A stretch of DNA of 64,000 nucleotides from Laspinema olomoucense D3b (GCF_025370785.1 NZ_JAMXFA010000035.1:1-64000); one strand, 5' to 3'. Numbered from the stretch's first letter, positions 27,484 to 37,522 are shown. Notes: generated by a model from the sequence alone, not told the origin. Translations and numbers: made by a program.

Positions 27484-29460
27484 ATGACCGTACTGGAACA
27501 AGGCCAAATCACGATCCATACCGAGAATATCTTTCCCATTATCAAGAAGTCTCTATACTCCGACCATGAAATCTTCTTGCGGGAACTCGTCTCGAACGCC
27601 GTCGATGCCATTGAAAAACTCAAAATGGTCTCCTACGCCGGAGAATTTAGCGGCGACACCAGCAACCCCGAAATTACCATCGCCATCGATCCTGACAAAA
27701 ACACCCTCTCCATCAGCGACACCGGCATCGGCATGACCGCCGACGAAGTTAAACAATACATCAACCAAGTCGCCTTTTCCAGCGCCGAAGAATTCATCAG
27801 TAAATATCAATCCGCCAGCGATCGCCAAATAATCGGTCACTTCGGACTCGGCTTTTACTCCGCCTTCATGGTCGCCAAAACCGTTGAAATCGACACCCTC
27901 TCCTACAAAGAAGGTGCACAAGCCGTCCATTGGAGTTGTGATGGGTCCCCCACCTTCAAACTCGAAGACTCCAGCCGAACCACCCACGGCACCACCATCA
28001 CCCTCACCCTCCAGGACGAAGAAAAAGAATACGCCGAAGCCTCCCGCATCAAGCAACTCGTCAAAACCTACTGTGACTTTATGCCAGTTCCCATCAAAAT
28101 AGATGGCGAACAAATCAACCGGCAAAAAGCCCTCTGGCGCGAATCTCCCAGCAGCCTCACCGACGAAGATTACCTCGACTTCTACCGCTACCTCTACCCC
28201 TTCCAAGAAGAACCCCTGTTGTGGGTCCACCTCAACACCGACTATCCCTTCCTCGTCAAAGGCATCCTTTACTTCCCCAAACTGCGTCCCGATGTCGATG
28301 TCACCAAAGGACAAATCAAACTGTTCTGCAATCAAGTCTTTGTCTCGGACCACTGCGAGGAAATCATTCCCAAATTCCTCCTCCCCATGCGCGGCGTCCT
28401 AGACAGTCCCGACATTCCCCTGAACGTCTCCCGTAGCGCCTTGCAGATGGACCGGACCGTCCGCAAAATCGCAGACTTCATCGCCAAAAAAGTCGCGGAC
28501 CGACTCAAAGAACAGTACAACAACAACCGCAAAGAATATATCCGAAGCTGGCAAGATATCGGCACCTTCGTTAAATTTGGCTGCCTCAACGATGATAAAT
28601 TCAAAAAGCAACTCGAAGATATCATCATCTACCGCACCACAGCCGACCTCAAACCCGCTGAATCCGACCAACCCGCCGTAGAAGTGCAAGCCGAAGAAGG
28701 AGACGCCTGGAAACAAGTCTCATCGGACAGCAAAACCGAGGGACCCTCTTACACCACCCTAGACGAGTACCTAGAACGAAACAAAGCGCGCCACGAGAAC
28801 CAGGCATTTTACTGCACTGACTCCGTAGCGCAAGCTACCTACGTGCAACTGCACAAGAGTCAGGGATTAGAAGTCCTATTTATGGACTCCTTCATTGATC
28901 CCCACTTCATCAGCTTCCTGGAACGGGAACATACCGAGGTCAAATTCTCCCGGGTGGATGCGGAGATTGACGACAAACTGATTGAACAAGACAAAGCCTC
29001 GGAAATCGTTGACCCCAGTACCAACAAGACCCGTAGCGAACAAATCAAAGAAATCTTTGAGCAAGCGCTCAACCAACCCAAACTGACCATCCGCACCGAG
29101 GCCCTTAAATCCGACGACCCCCAAGGCACTCCCCCGGCAATGGTCCTGCTGCCAGAATTTCTGCGCCGCCTCCGGGATATGAATGCCTTAGTCTCCCAGG
29201 AATCTGCCAAATTCCCCGACGAGCATATCCTCCTGGTGAACACCGCGCATCCCCTGATCCAACATTTGACCGAACTTTCCCAAAGCAGCATCATTCAAGG
29301 GGAAGGAAAATCCCCCTCAGCAGAACTGGCGGACATGATTTGTCACCATGTCTATGATTTAGCGCTGATGGCTCAAAAAGGCTTTGACGCCGAAGGCATG
29401 ACCACCTTCGTAGAACGGTCCAACCGCTTGCTCACCCGCTTAACTGAACAACGGTCCTAG
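27484..29460 (+). CDS. htpG: Chaperone protein HtpG (Hsp90)
   Basis: Bacterial Hsp90, a dimeric ATP-driven chaperone that in cyanobacteria also protects phycobilisome and tetrapyrrole pathways. The 658 residues include the GHKL ATPase domain with SNAVDAIEKL (metal/ATP residue Asn), DTGIGMTADEV and GHFGLGFYSAFMV, the middle domain with FPKLRPDVDVTKGQIKLF and NVSRSALQ, and the C-terminal dimerisation region. The conserved middle-domain acidic insert (about 410-425) is present. It is divergent from the MBOAT gene across 161 bp. Confidence 0.97.
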   Translation: MTVLEQGQITIHTENIFPIIKKSLYSDHEIFLRELVSNAVDAIEKLKMVSYAGEFSGDTSNPEITIAIDPDKNTLSISDTGIGMTADEVKQYINQVAFSSAEEFISKYQSASDRQIIGHFGLGFYSAFMVAKTVEIDTLSYKEGAQAVHWSCDGSPTFKLEDSSRTTHGTTITLTLQDEEKEYAEASRIKQLVKTYCDFMPVPIKIDGEQINRQKALWRESPSSLTDEDYLDFYRYLYPFQEEPLLWVHLNTDYPFLVKGILYFPKLRPDVDVTKGQIKLFCNQVFVSDHCEEIIPKFLLPMRGVLDSPDIPLNVSRSALQMDRTVRKIADFIAKKVADRLKEQYNNNRKEYIRSWQDIGTFVKFGCLNDDKFKKQLEDIIIYRTTADLKPAESDQPAVEVQAEEGDAWKQVSSDSKTEGPSYTTLDEYLERNKARHENQAFYCTDSVAQATYVQLHKSQGLEVLFMDSFIDPHFISFLEREHTEVKFSRVDAEIDDKLIEQDKASEIVDPSTNKTRSEQIKEIFEQALNQPKLTIRTEALKSDDPQGTPPAMVLLPEFLRRLRDMNALVSQESAKFPDEHILLVNTAHPLIQHLTELSQSSIIQGEGKSPSAELADMICHHVYDLALMAQKGFDAEGMTTFVERSNRLLTRLTEQRS

Positions 29461-29560
29461 GGAAAAGCGATAACACCTTACTCATAGCCCTCCCCTTAGC
29501 AAGGGGAGGGTTGGGTCTTACAAGGGTAGGTTTTTTACGCTCAGGGTGATTTAGCTCAGA

Positions 29561-29868
29561 TTAACTTCATTTCCGGTCCCCTCCCCTTGGCAAGGGGAGG
29601 GTTAGGGTGGGGTCCTGGTTATGTGGCGATTCCCTACGGGATAGCTTCGCTTACCGCCACATAACGTACTCTAGGAGGCGATCGCGCCTGGAGGCTGGTC
29701 CAACCTCTTTTTTCGTAAGGCTGGATCGCACGTCACCACCGACACCCTCCACCCACCGATTTCTCGTGACGCGCGGTAAGCGGAAGCTCTCCCGTAGGGA
29801 ATCGCCTCCAAGAGGACCCCACCCTAACCCTCCCCTTGCCAAGGGGAGGGGACCGGAAATGAAGTTAA
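29561..29868. mobile_element. 308-bp palindromic MITE-like element
   Basis: Perfect 56-bp terminal inverted repeats lie at 29561-29616 and 29813-29868 (arm ends TTAACTTCATTTCCGG and AGGACCCCACC). Inside, a second inverted pair reads GCGATTCCCTACGGGA and TCCCGTAGGGAATCGC, so nearly the whole element can fold into a cruciform. It encodes nothing. The arm core CCCTAACCCTCCCCTTG recurs near 29490 and at 63578-63776, so it belongs to a dispersed family. I see no transposase nearby, as expected for a non-autonomous unit. Confidence 0.85.
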
Positions 29869-29953
29869 ACGACTCCATCCTCCATCCTTCCCCAAAACTC
29901 GGTACAATAGAAGGTCGCGTTTCAACATAGCCCAACTTATCTAAGGAGAAACC

Positions 29954-30190
29954 ATGTCCCGCAAATGTCAACTCACCGGCAAAAAAGCGAATAACGCAAT
30001 GGCCGTTTCCCACTCCCACCGCCGGACCCATAAGCTGCAAGAAGCCAACCTGCAATGGAAACGAGTCTGGTGGCCCCAAGGAAACCGCTGGGTGAGACTG
30101 CGCCTATCCACCACCGCTATCAAAACCCTCAATAACAAGGGGTTGCAAGCTTACGCCAAGGAAGCGGGAATCAATCTGTCCAAATACTAA
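29954..30190 (+). CDS. rpmB: 50S ribosomal protein L28
   Basis: Ribosomal protein L28 of the large subunit, 78 residues, as usual for the family. [25 protein letters not shown] opens the conserved L28 fold and [24 protein letters not shown] forms the rRNA-contacting second half. An AAGGAGA ribosome-binding site lies before the ATG. It is followed by the strong hairpin at 30221-30248, so it is transcribed alone. Confidence 0.98.
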   Translation: MSRKCQLTGKKANNAMAVSHSHRRTHKLQEANLQWKRVWWPQGNRWVRLRLSTTAIKTLNNKGLQAYAKEAGINLSKY

Positions 30191-30220
30191 GACCCCAACC
30201 CCTGGGGAACTTTTACAATG

Positions 30221-30248
30221 AAGAGGCGCGGCAATGCCGTGCCTCTTT
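30221..30248 (+). terminator. Terminator after rpmB
   Basis: AAGAGGC-G-CGGCA pairs with TGCCG-T-GCCTCTT with a very short loop and ends in TTT. It lies 31 bp past the rpmB stop codon. The following 228 bp up to hpsA probably hold the hps promoter. Confidence 0.75.
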
Positions 30249-30475
30249 CCATATTGGGGCCTTAAAACCGTTTATCTAGGCCCCTTTTGACAAAGTTTCT
30301 AACCCTAGGCTGATTGATTTTTCTATCTAGCTGGGTAAGCTAAAAACTAGATAATACAATAGTTTAACAAAAATCTCCGGAAATATACGGATAGTCAATT
30401 CCGGGATTTTTAAGCTAACACAGAAAAAAGACTCTCCATTTCTCAATTAATGGCACCTGCACTCACGGAGTAGCT

Positions 30476-33400
30476 ATGGCTAGAAAGCACAAAATCCAAA
30501 AAGCGTTAACGCACCTCGTGCAAGCAATCATTCGATTTGCTCAAAAGCTGACAAGTCGAGATACCTATCGTTTTCTGCGAACTGCGTTCGTCACGTCACG
30601 CCGTCGATTGCAGGCGGGTTTTGTGTTGCCAACGACTACTCTACTCATCATCGTGATGATGTTGGTGGTCAGCACTTTAATGTTTAGATCTTATCAGCGA
30701 TCGACGGATGCAATTAGCGAATTCCAGCGGCAGGAAGTTCAAAATGCCGCTGCACCTGCGATCGAACGAGCCAAGTCTAAACTTGAGAAATTATTTAATG
30801 CCAATCTGGTAGCTGGAATTCCCCCAGAAGCTCTGTTGGAACAAACCTTGTTATCTAATGATTATCTGTTTCCCAAGGAAAATCTATTAGCTATGACAGC
30901 CGGGGGACAGAATGTTCCAGCTTGGAGCTTTAAAGTTAATGATGAAGATAATGATCCCAGTAATGATATCACTGTTGCCTATACCATTCTGTTAAGAACC
31001 ACTCGGGGTGGTGTAACAATGGACCCCGATAGGGAAGGGGCTTTAACCTCTGATCAAGAAAAAGCCGATGCTCTTCTGGTACGGAATGGGCCACTGATTA
31101 CGGGACGAACAGATAATCCCCTTTGTCAGAGTGCGGGTAATGGCGAAGAAGGGCAAGTCCTGGAAGAAGGTTGGTTTGCCCCTTCAGGAGGTATTTTACA
31201 GAAGAATTTTCAAGTTTATGCTGTAGCAATTCCGACGAGTTCATCAAATCAGTCCATTTCAACTCTTCAATATCAACAAGACCGCTACATGGACCGGGGA
31301 AATAAGTGGGGCGCCTGGTTCCGAACGGACCTGGAATTGTTTCCGGGTCCAACTTTTACTTGGAATGGGGCAATGCACACTCAAGGGAGTTTCTTTGTTA
31401 GAGCAAAGGATGGCTTTAACTCATTTTTAATTAGTTCAAAGGACTCTTGTTTTTACAACCCCGCACTTAACTCCGATATTACAATGGCTCAACACCTTGT
31501 ATATTCCATTCCATCCCTGCCTTCTGAAAATGGTAACTTTGGCGGGCCTGTAAATTTTGATCGACACGAAGCGGGTACAGCTGCCAGCGATCCGGAGCCG
31601 GAAGTTACCAATCTGAATAACGAAAACCTTGATTCCGTTACTGGCAGCCTCAACACGGCCATTAATATTGCCTTGGATCCGGTAAAAATCCTGACCAATG
31701 ATTCAACTGAACCTCTAAATCGAAGTACGGCAGGGTGGGCTAAAGATGATAATTGGGAAAATGGAGACCTGGCCCAGCGCATTACGATTAACAACCCCGC
31801 TTGTCCTCCCTACGTTGATGACACCTATCGCGCCGATAACCGCTATGGTCCGAAAACTGCTTATAATCAAGCATTTCGTGACCCTGACGATCCGACTAAG
31901 TGTTCTATTCCCGTCGGTGAAGGCAGCTTTAATTACGGTCAGCCAATCACGGGTGAGGACCGATTAATTCGGAATACACCTCCCGTCGATCAACCTACAG
32001 GATATGGATTAGATGGATATTGGGAGAGACGTTCCCGAGGGGAAGGTCTTCGGGTGATCGTGGGTCAGCGTTTGGAATTAGGAAATCCTTTTGGTTGGGT
32101 GCAAGATCGGAACCGTGATGGTACCACTTCCGATGATAAAATTCCTGGAGATGATCCGCTAAATCCCAATCCGCGCCTTCCCGCTCATGCCTTTCCCTCC
32201 CATGAGCAACGGCAGCGTCGCACTCTGCGAGATAATCTAGCTGCAGTGCAATCGACGGCGGTTTATTTCCACAGTCAGCAAACCGGCGATTTGCCTGTGG
32301 CATTTGTTGCAACAACAGTTCATCCAGGTAGCCCAAACACCCTGAGAGAAAGTGCCACGTTTGATCGGATTACATTTGCTAGGGACAACGACGCTGCTTT
32401 TAATGGGCTAGGTAATACAGCGACTACTCCGATTATTGCTACCGACTTTTTTAACGGTCGAGGTACGAATGGAATGGAGTTTGAGGGGCTAACCGCAGGT
32501 TTTCAGAGCAATGCAGCGCGGCAAACAGCCCTAAGAAATTTGGCGAATTTTACTGGAGATCTTGATAGTGCTGTTGGTGGGCCTATTATCCCCAGCAACA
32601 GACCTGCACGGACCATGTGGGGCAATTATTCCAACCTTCGCCGAATTCTGGACAGTGGTACTGCCTATAACGCACTCAGCATCGCTGACCAATCTACCCT
32701 ACAAACGGCTTCTGGTACGTTGGGAATGTTGGCATATAACATCAACTATCTGCAAGCCTATTATTATGGGGATACAACTAACACAGCTAACCGAGATAGA
32801 GGTTTAGATAACGTAACAGGTGCTAATGCAGCAGGCTTAAACGCCCTAGCGGATGAGCTTTGGCAATTGCAAAACGGGAGTGAGAATACAGCAGCACCAA
32901 CTTTTGACTATGAGGTTATTCCTATTCCTATTACATCTCCTCCATCTCCTCCGCCCCCTGCTACTGCTTACAACCTCCCTCCTGAAGCTTACATAGCAAA
33001 ACTAGAAGAAAAACGAAATGCTTTAGTCGCGCAGAATAGGCCAGCAACCGAAATACAGCGAATGAATTCTATCGTTAAGCTGGCACGGTTGGTCATGACC
33101 AAAGAGCAAGTAGAGCGCGATCGCTTCAATGGCTTTAGCGTAAGTGATGTAAACGAGACGGTTAGTAATCAGACTTTTAGGGTTACTAATTCTCGTGGTG
33201 TTATCTTCCAGGTCAATACGACCACGACTACTGCTCCTCCTCGTAACGTTAATATTGCTTGCAATTTAAGTGAACCAACACTACCAATTTATGCCAATAA
33301 TAATTTTGGCTTAGGAGAACCACTCACTCAACCACTCAGTGCAACACTTATTCCGGGTACTCCGGCACCTCTGACACAAGGGGAGTATGTGGTTGGCTTA

Positions 33401-35179
33401 TCCCGCCTATGTTCCAACGAGCCGAAATTCCCCTCACTGTACTACCTCTTCCCGGCTGAAAACCATAACCATGATGGGAGTGTAGGCGGCCCCGCTCAAC
33501 CTCCTACAGAACCCTATATTGCGGCCCCTAATACCGCGAATTACCAAAGTCTGACTCCGGCGGAAATTGGGCAAATAGCTCTGAGACCCAGGTCCCTCCC
33601 AGCTAACTGGATATTGCCAAGTGCTGTGGCCAACAGCCCGTTGCTCCCAGCGGCTCCTAATTCCAGCGATCGCGAACTGATTAGAATTGTCCAGGGTGCC
33701 ACTACAGAGTATAGGCAAGTCGCATTCAAAGATGCCGCCCTATATGATGGCCGTGAAGCGATGAATGTGCGGGTGCTGAATATAGATTTGAATATGCTCC
33801 GCACCACTACCGCCCCTGGTGGGGGCGGTGAAAATTGGTTACCGGCGACGGGTATTGTTTATGCGTTCCGGGAAGATGCGGTGCGTGAAGATGCGATCGC
33901 CCGCCCCCAAGGTGCAATCATGAACGCGAATGCCCCGACGGATCCACCCTTAGTTACCTTACCCCCTCCAGCTACCGGCTCAATCAGTACAAAATCCGTG
34001 GATTATTATCCCGACCCCGATCGTCGTCCTTATGGTTTCCGCCTCAAAAACGGGAGTACAGTGCGGCGTCAAGCAAACCCAAATAATCCCGCCGGGATGA
34101 CCTTTGTATCGGATAATCCGGTCTACATTCAGGGCCATTTCAACCTCCATAACGGTGCAGCAACGGGCGCGGGAAACACCATCCAAGAGTTTACCCAAAC
34201 CCTGGGAGGTACTCCCACGAGACAGGCTTTTTACGATCGCAGAGATACCCAACTCAATCCCCAATTTGCGAACCCGGCACAAGATTGGTGGCGGCCTACA
34301 GAGATCATGGCTGATGCAGTGACCATCCTCTCCAATAACTTCTGCGATGGGAGCATTGAAGACGGCATTATTTATGCTGGGGTATCGGATCCGAAGGACC
34401 CTAGTCAACTCAGTGCAGTGGATCGGCAGAAAAAATACGGCTGTAATACGGCGAGCAATTATACCTCTTATATCAATCAAAACCGTCCGGCAACCACTGT
34501 TAATGGTCCTTGGATGAGCGAGAATCGGTTCGATCCTCCAACGCAGCAAGATGCTTCGATACCGAATACTACTAATAATCATATAAAGTCGGCCAACTCT
34601 CCCATCAGGATTGCTCCCTCGGGGGACCCGGTTTATTGCACGAGTACAGGAACCAATTGCACAGATCCTACCAACTGGAGAGTATATCGAGTAGCGCCGG
34701 ATACTGGCACCTATCTACGATTCACTCAGAACTTCAGTAATGGAAAAAGACATATAAACGCTGCGAATACCACGGTTAATATGGTCATGGTCAGCGGAGT
34801 TATCCCGCAGCGACTCAACCAAATCAATGGAGGATTTCATAACTTCCCCCGCTTACTAGAAAACTGGACTGGCAGAGATCTATTTATCCAAGGTTCTTTG
34901 ATCCAGCTCAACTTTAGTAACTATGCGACGGGACCGTTCTCTCAGAATGCCTGGGAACCCACTCAGACTCCCGCAGCTAATGTGAACCCGTTTAATTACT
35001 ATCAACCCCCCAACCGGAACTGGGGTTATGATGTGGGGCTCCAGTATGCTCCGGCTGGTCCTATCTCCTCACGGATGATTGTACCTAACTCCAAACGGGA
35101 CGAGTTCTATCGAGAGCCAGAGGCGGACGATCCATACATCTGTAAGCTACGGGAGGCGCTAGGTTCCGGCTGCAATTAA
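30476..35179 (+). CDS. hpsA: Hormogonium polysaccharide biosynthesis protein HpsA
   Basis: A very large 1567-residue protein. After a basic N-terminus it has a pilin-like membrane helix, QAGFVLPTTTLLIIVMML at about residues 46-63, followed by FRSYQRSTDAISEFQRQEVQNAAAPAIERAKSKLE, as in PilX-type or minor-pilin N-termini. The remaining 1480 residues are exported-type sequence rich in Asn, Pro, Thr and Gly with few cysteines and Asp-rich loops. This is the architecture of HpsA, needed for hormogonium polysaccharide secretion and gliding in Nostoc punctiforme. An ACGGAG ribosome-binding site precedes the ATG. It heads the hpsA-hpsB-hpsC-FimT-FimT series. Confidence 0.88.
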   Translation: MARKHKIQKALTHLVQAIIRFAQKLTSRDTYRFLRTAFVTSRRRLQAGFVLPTTTLLIIVMMLVVSTLMFRSYQRSTDAISEFQRQEVQNAAAPAIERAKSKLEKLFNANLVAGIPPEALLEQTLLSNDYLFPKENLLAMTAGGQNVPAWSFKVNDEDNDPSNDITVAYTILLRTTRGGVTMDPDREGALTSDQEKADALLVRNGPLITGRTDNPLCQSAGNGEEGQVLEEGWFAPSGGILQKNFQVYAVAIPTSSSNQSISTLQYQQDRYMDRGNKWGAWFRTDLELFPGPTFTWNGAMHTQGSFFVRAKDGFNSFLISSKDSCFYNPALNSDITMAQHLVYSIPSLPSENGNFGGPVNFDRHEAGTAASDPEPEVTNLNNENLDSVTGSLNTAINIALDPVKILTNDSTEPLNRSTAGWAKDDNWENGDLAQRITINNPACPPYVDDTYRADNRYGPKTAYNQAFRDPDDPTKCSIPVGEGSFNYGQPITGEDRLIRNTPPVDQPTGYGLDGYWERRSRGEGLRVIVGQRLELGNPFGWVQDRNRDGTTSDDKIPGDDPLNPNPRLPAHAFPSHEQRQRRTLRDNLAAVQSTAVYFHSQQTGDLPVAFVATTVHPGSPNTLRESATFDRITFARDNDAAFNGLGNTATTPIIATDFFNGRGTNGMEFEGLTAGFQSNAARQTALRNLANFTGDLDSAVGGPIIPSNRPARTMWGNYSNLRRILDSGTAYNALSIADQSTLQTASGTLGMLAYNINYLQAYYYGDTTNTANRDRGLDNVTGANAAGLNALADELWQLQNGSENTAAPTFDYEVIPIPITSPPSPPPPATAYNLPPEAYIAKLEEKRNALVAQNRPATEIQRMNSIVKLARLVMTKEQVERDRFNGFSVSDVNETVSNQTFRVTNSRGVIFQVNTTTTTAPPRNVNIACNLSEPTLPIYANNNFGLGEPLTQPLSATLIPGTPAPLTQGEYVVGLSRLCSNEPKFPSLYYLFPAENHNHDGSVGGPAQPPTEPYIAAPNTANYQSLTPAEIGQIALRPRSLPANWILPSAVANSPLLPAAPNSSDRELIRIVQGATTEYRQVAFKDAALYDGREAMNVRVLNIDLNMLRTTTAPGGGGENWLPATGIVYAFREDAVREDAIARPQGAIMNANAPTDPPLVTLPPPATGSISTKSVDYYPDPDRRPYGFRLKNGSTVRRQANPNNPAGMTFVSDNPVYIQGHFNLHNGAATGAGNTIQEFTQTLGGTPTRQAFYDRRDTQLNPQFANPAQDWWRPTEIMADAVTILSNNFCDGSIEDGIIYAGVSDPKDPSQLSAVDRQKKYGCNTASNYTSYINQNRPATTVNGPWMSENRFDPPTQQDASIPNTTNNHIKSANSPIRIAPSGDPVYCTSTGTNCTDPTNWRVYRVAPDTGTYLRFTQNFSNGKRHINAANTTVNMVMVSGVIPQRLNQINGGFHNFPRLLENWTGRDLFIQGSLIQLNFSNYATGPFSQNAWEPTQTPAANVNPFNYYQPPNRNWGYDVGLQYAPAGPISSRMIVPNSKRDEFYREPEADDPYICKLREALGSGCN

Positions 35180-35185
35180 AGGGTA

Positions 35186-35224
35186 TGAGGTTTTAGGGCT
35201 GGCTTGTGCGGCTCTAAAACCTCA
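35186..35224 (+). other. Hairpin between hpsA and hpsB
   Basis: TGAGGTTTTAG (35186-35196) and CTAAAACCTCA (35214-35224) make a perfect 11-bp stem directly after the hpsA stop codon. No T-tract follows, so it may stabilise the long hpsA transcript end or lower read-through into hpsB rather than terminate fully. Confidence 0.65.
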
Positions 35225-35287
35225 CCTTGACAGCGATGGAAAAAGTCCCTGAGTAACAACCCTGCATAGTAAAGACGGAGGATTCAA

Positions 35288-35959
35288 ATGCGACGAAGTA
35301 AACCCCACTCGACGGAACAAGGGCTGACGCTAATCGAGTCTCTAGCGGCGATCGTGATCTTTGGCGTGGCAGTGGTTGCGGTTGGTCCCCCCATCGCACT
35401 ATCTCTGGCTGCTCGGGTCCGCGCTCACCGGGCTGAACAGGCCCTAAATCTGGCCCAGGGAGAAATTGAACGAGTACGACTTTTGGTGGAACAAGGACGT
35501 AAAAGTTCGGAGAAAACTTTAACTATAACGGAATTTACGAATTTGTTGCCCCCCACGGGAAACAACTTGAATGTGGTTCCCACCTCCTTTGAAAATTGCG
35601 GGGCTTCGCCTGTGGCAAGTGCATCAACAACAGGCTGCACTGTAGATATCGATAGAAATGGAATAATCGAGAAAATGGATTTTGTGGTCCAAAGTTTTCG
35701 GACGGCAAGCCAATGTCAAGGAGACAATAATGATGTTCCTGTGGGGTTAAATATGGTAGTTAGAGTTTACACCGTAGCTTCTGTTGAAGCAAACCCAGGT
35801 AGCCTCGTTCCCAAGCAAGGGTCTTTAGCTTTTTCTGGAGCAACAACCAGTGGCCCCAGTCCCCTGGCGGTTCTTTCTATTCCCATCGTGAGAAGTGACT
35901 TGGGGAGTTCTTCCTTAGCGTATCAGAACCTACTCAATGGAAATGGAAATTGTCCTTAG
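35288..35959 (+). CDS. hpsB: Pseudopilin-like hormogonium polysaccharide protein HpsB
   Basis: A type IV prepilin-like protein of 223 residues. The prepilin peptidase site is TEQG/LTLIESLAAIVIFG, cleaved after G12, with the conserved Glu at mature position 5 (E17). A hydrophobic helix runs to about residue 36 and continues as a long amphipathic helix (AEQALNLAQGEIERVRLLVEQG). The C-terminal globular part has two cysteine pairs. A GGAG ribosome-binding site is 6 nt upstream of the ATG. Its position after hpsA identifies it as HpsB. Processing by PilD is inferred. Confidence 0.83.
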   Translation: MRRSKPHSTEQGLTLIESLAAIVIFGVAVVAVGPPIALSLAARVRAHRAEQALNLAQGEIERVRLLVEQGRKSSEKTLTITEFTNLLPPTGNNLNVVPTSFENCGASPVASASTTGCTVDIDRNGIIEKMDFVVQSFRTASQCQGDNNDVPVGLNMVVRVYTVASVEANPGSLVPKQGSLAFSGATTSGPSPLAVLSIPIVRSDLGSSSLAYQNLLNGNGNCP

Positions 35960-36012
35960 TAGAATTCTTGAAAAATTAAGTAATATCAATAATTATTTGA
36001 GGCGGCAGTGAA

Positions 36013-36966
36013 ATGGGAAGAAAAAATAGAGAATTGATATTTAAAACATACATTGCCCATCTGCGTCAAAAGCAAACAGCCGGGTTTACTCTTTTGGAAC
36101 TATTAATGGCGATCGTGGTGGGTTCTATTGTCATGTATGCCATGATGACATTAGTTCTCAGTTTGCTGGGAACTGAAAAGCAGGAAACCGCCAAGAGCCA
36201 AATCCAGCAAGAAATGGGTCTAGCAATGGATTACATAGCGAGTGAGATGCAGGAGGCAGTTTATATCTATCCGGGCGATTGCCTAAATGGAGTAAATGAA
36301 GACCCTGATAAGTGTACAGATTTACGAACTCAGATTAATTTTCCCCAAGAAATTCAACCCATATTAGCCTTTTGGAAACTCGAACCTGTTCCCTATACTA
36401 CTGATGACGGTCTTCCAAATGACTGTAACGCTGTCAATTCGCCTCAAGACTGTAGGGATTTAAAGACCAGAGGTCATACCTATACTTTAGTCGTTTATTC
36501 CTTAAGAGACAATCAGACCGAACCCTGGCAAGGCCCTGCACAACTTACTCGGTATCGCCTTCGTCAATATCAAACTTTAGCAAATTTAACCCCTGCACCA
36601 GGATTTAACCCTGCCCCAGAGCCTCCAGATTTTGGAAATTGGGGGGGTGGAGGAATTCAAACCACACTCCAGGATCATCCGGTTTTGGTCGATTCGGTAG
36701 ATAATCGGAATCAACCACCACTGACAGATTGTCCCACGGATTATACCCGATCTCCTGTTAACGCGAATAACAGCAGTAGTTTTTATGCCTGTGTTCGGAA
36801 CCCTGGAAGAGGAACGATGCAAGATGCAATTGTGTTCTTACGGGGTAATGCCATTGCCAGAGCGGGGCTGCCCCTTGATTCCAGAAATCCCACCTATTTA
36901 CCCAGCTTGCAGAGACAAGTCCAAGCGCGAAGCGTATTTGGAAGAGAACCGCCTACGCTAGATTAG
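36013..36966 (+). CDS. hpsC: Pseudopilin-like hormogonium polysaccharide protein HpsC
   Basis: A prepilin-like protein of 317 residues. The peptidase motif is QTAG/FTLLELLMAIVVGSIVMYAM, cleaved after G24, Glu at mature position 5 (E29). The helix leads into KQETAKSQIQQEMGLAMDYIASEMQEAVYIYPG, the pattern of PilW/GspJ-type minor pseudopilins and of HpsC. Several cysteines in the soluble part (CLNGVNEDPDKCTDL, DCNAVNSPQDC) suggest disulphides after export. It follows hpsB at 53 bp and overlaps the reading context of the next pseudopilin by only 16 bp of spacer. Confidence 0.83.
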   Translation: MGRKNRELIFKTYIAHLRQKQTAGFTLLELLMAIVVGSIVMYAMMTLVLSLLGTEKQETAKSQIQQEMGLAMDYIASEMQEAVYIYPGDCLNGVNEDPDKCTDLRTQINFPQEIQPILAFWKLEPVPYTTDDGLPNDCNAVNSPQDCRDLKTRGHTYTLVVYSLRDNQTEPWQGPAQLTRYRLRQYQTLANLTPAPGFNPAPEPPDFGNWGGGGIQTTLQDHPVLVDSVDNRNQPPLTDCPTDYTRSPVNANNSSSFYACVRNPGRGTMQDAIVFLRGNAIARAGLPLDSRNPTYLPSLQRQVQARSVFGREPPTLD

Positions 36967-36982
36967 GAAATTAAACAAGATT

Positions 36983-37522
36983 ATGAAAGTATTTATGGAT
37001 TTGAAAAAAAAATTCACTTCAAAGCAGACCCTAGGCGATCGCGGTGCTTCGGTAGGAAGCAATGAGCAAGGCTTTACGTTGCTGGAAGTTCTAGTGGTAG
37101 TCTTTATGGTGGGGATTTTAGCGGCGATCGGCGGTCCTAGTTGGCTATCAATGCTCAATAACACGCGGCTGAACAAGGCTCAAGATGCAATTGCTGTAGC
37201 AATTGGTGATGCCCAAAGGCAAGCTAGGCAGAGCAAAAGTTCCCGGAAAGTGACCATCCAGCAAGCCTCTTCCGGTGGAATAGTTCAGTGGGCGATACAT
37301 ACAGAGCCAACTCCACCAACTGAGGGGCAAAAGATTGAGCAAGACGGACTCATCATTGATCCAAGCAGTTGGACTATTACCTTTGACCCCAAGGGTTACA
37401 CGGACGACACTGGGACCATGCTGATATCTCTTCAGACTGGAGGTGCACAAAAATGCGTGATTGTGAAGACCCTTTTAGGAACAGTTCGCAAAGCCCAAGG
37501 GGATGCTTGTATTCTTCCGTAG
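36983..37522 (+). CDS. FimT/GspH-like minor pseudopilin (first)
   Basis: A prepilin-like protein of 179 residues. The motif NEQG/FTLLEVLVVVFMVGILAA is cleaved after G30 and has Glu at mature position 5. It is followed by PSWLSMLNNTRLNKAQDAIAVAIGDAQRQAR, the FimT/FimU/GspH signature, and a small beta-rich end with a cysteine pair. In Nostoc punctiforme the hps locus carries three pseudopilin genes, hpsB-D, so this is a candidate HpsD. It lies 16 bp after hpsC. Confidence 0.83.
   Translation: MKVFMDLKKKFTSKQTLGDRGASVGSNEQGFTLLEVLVVVFMVGILAAIGGPSWLSMLNNTRLNKAQDAIAVAIGDAQRQARQSKSSRKVTIQQASSGGIVQWAIHTEPTPPTEGQKIEQDGLIIDPSSWTITFDPKGYTDDTGTMLISLQTGGAQKCVIVKTLLGTVRKAQGDACILP

Noticed and set aside
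27553-28353. 266-codon minus-strand frame antisense to htpG
   Set aside because: It is a glycine/valine/phenylalanine-rich shadow of the GC-skewed htpG coding strand and has no family match; htpG is certain.
33980-34582. 200-codon frame antisense to hpsA
   Set aside because: It shows no family motif and overlaps the HpsA frame.
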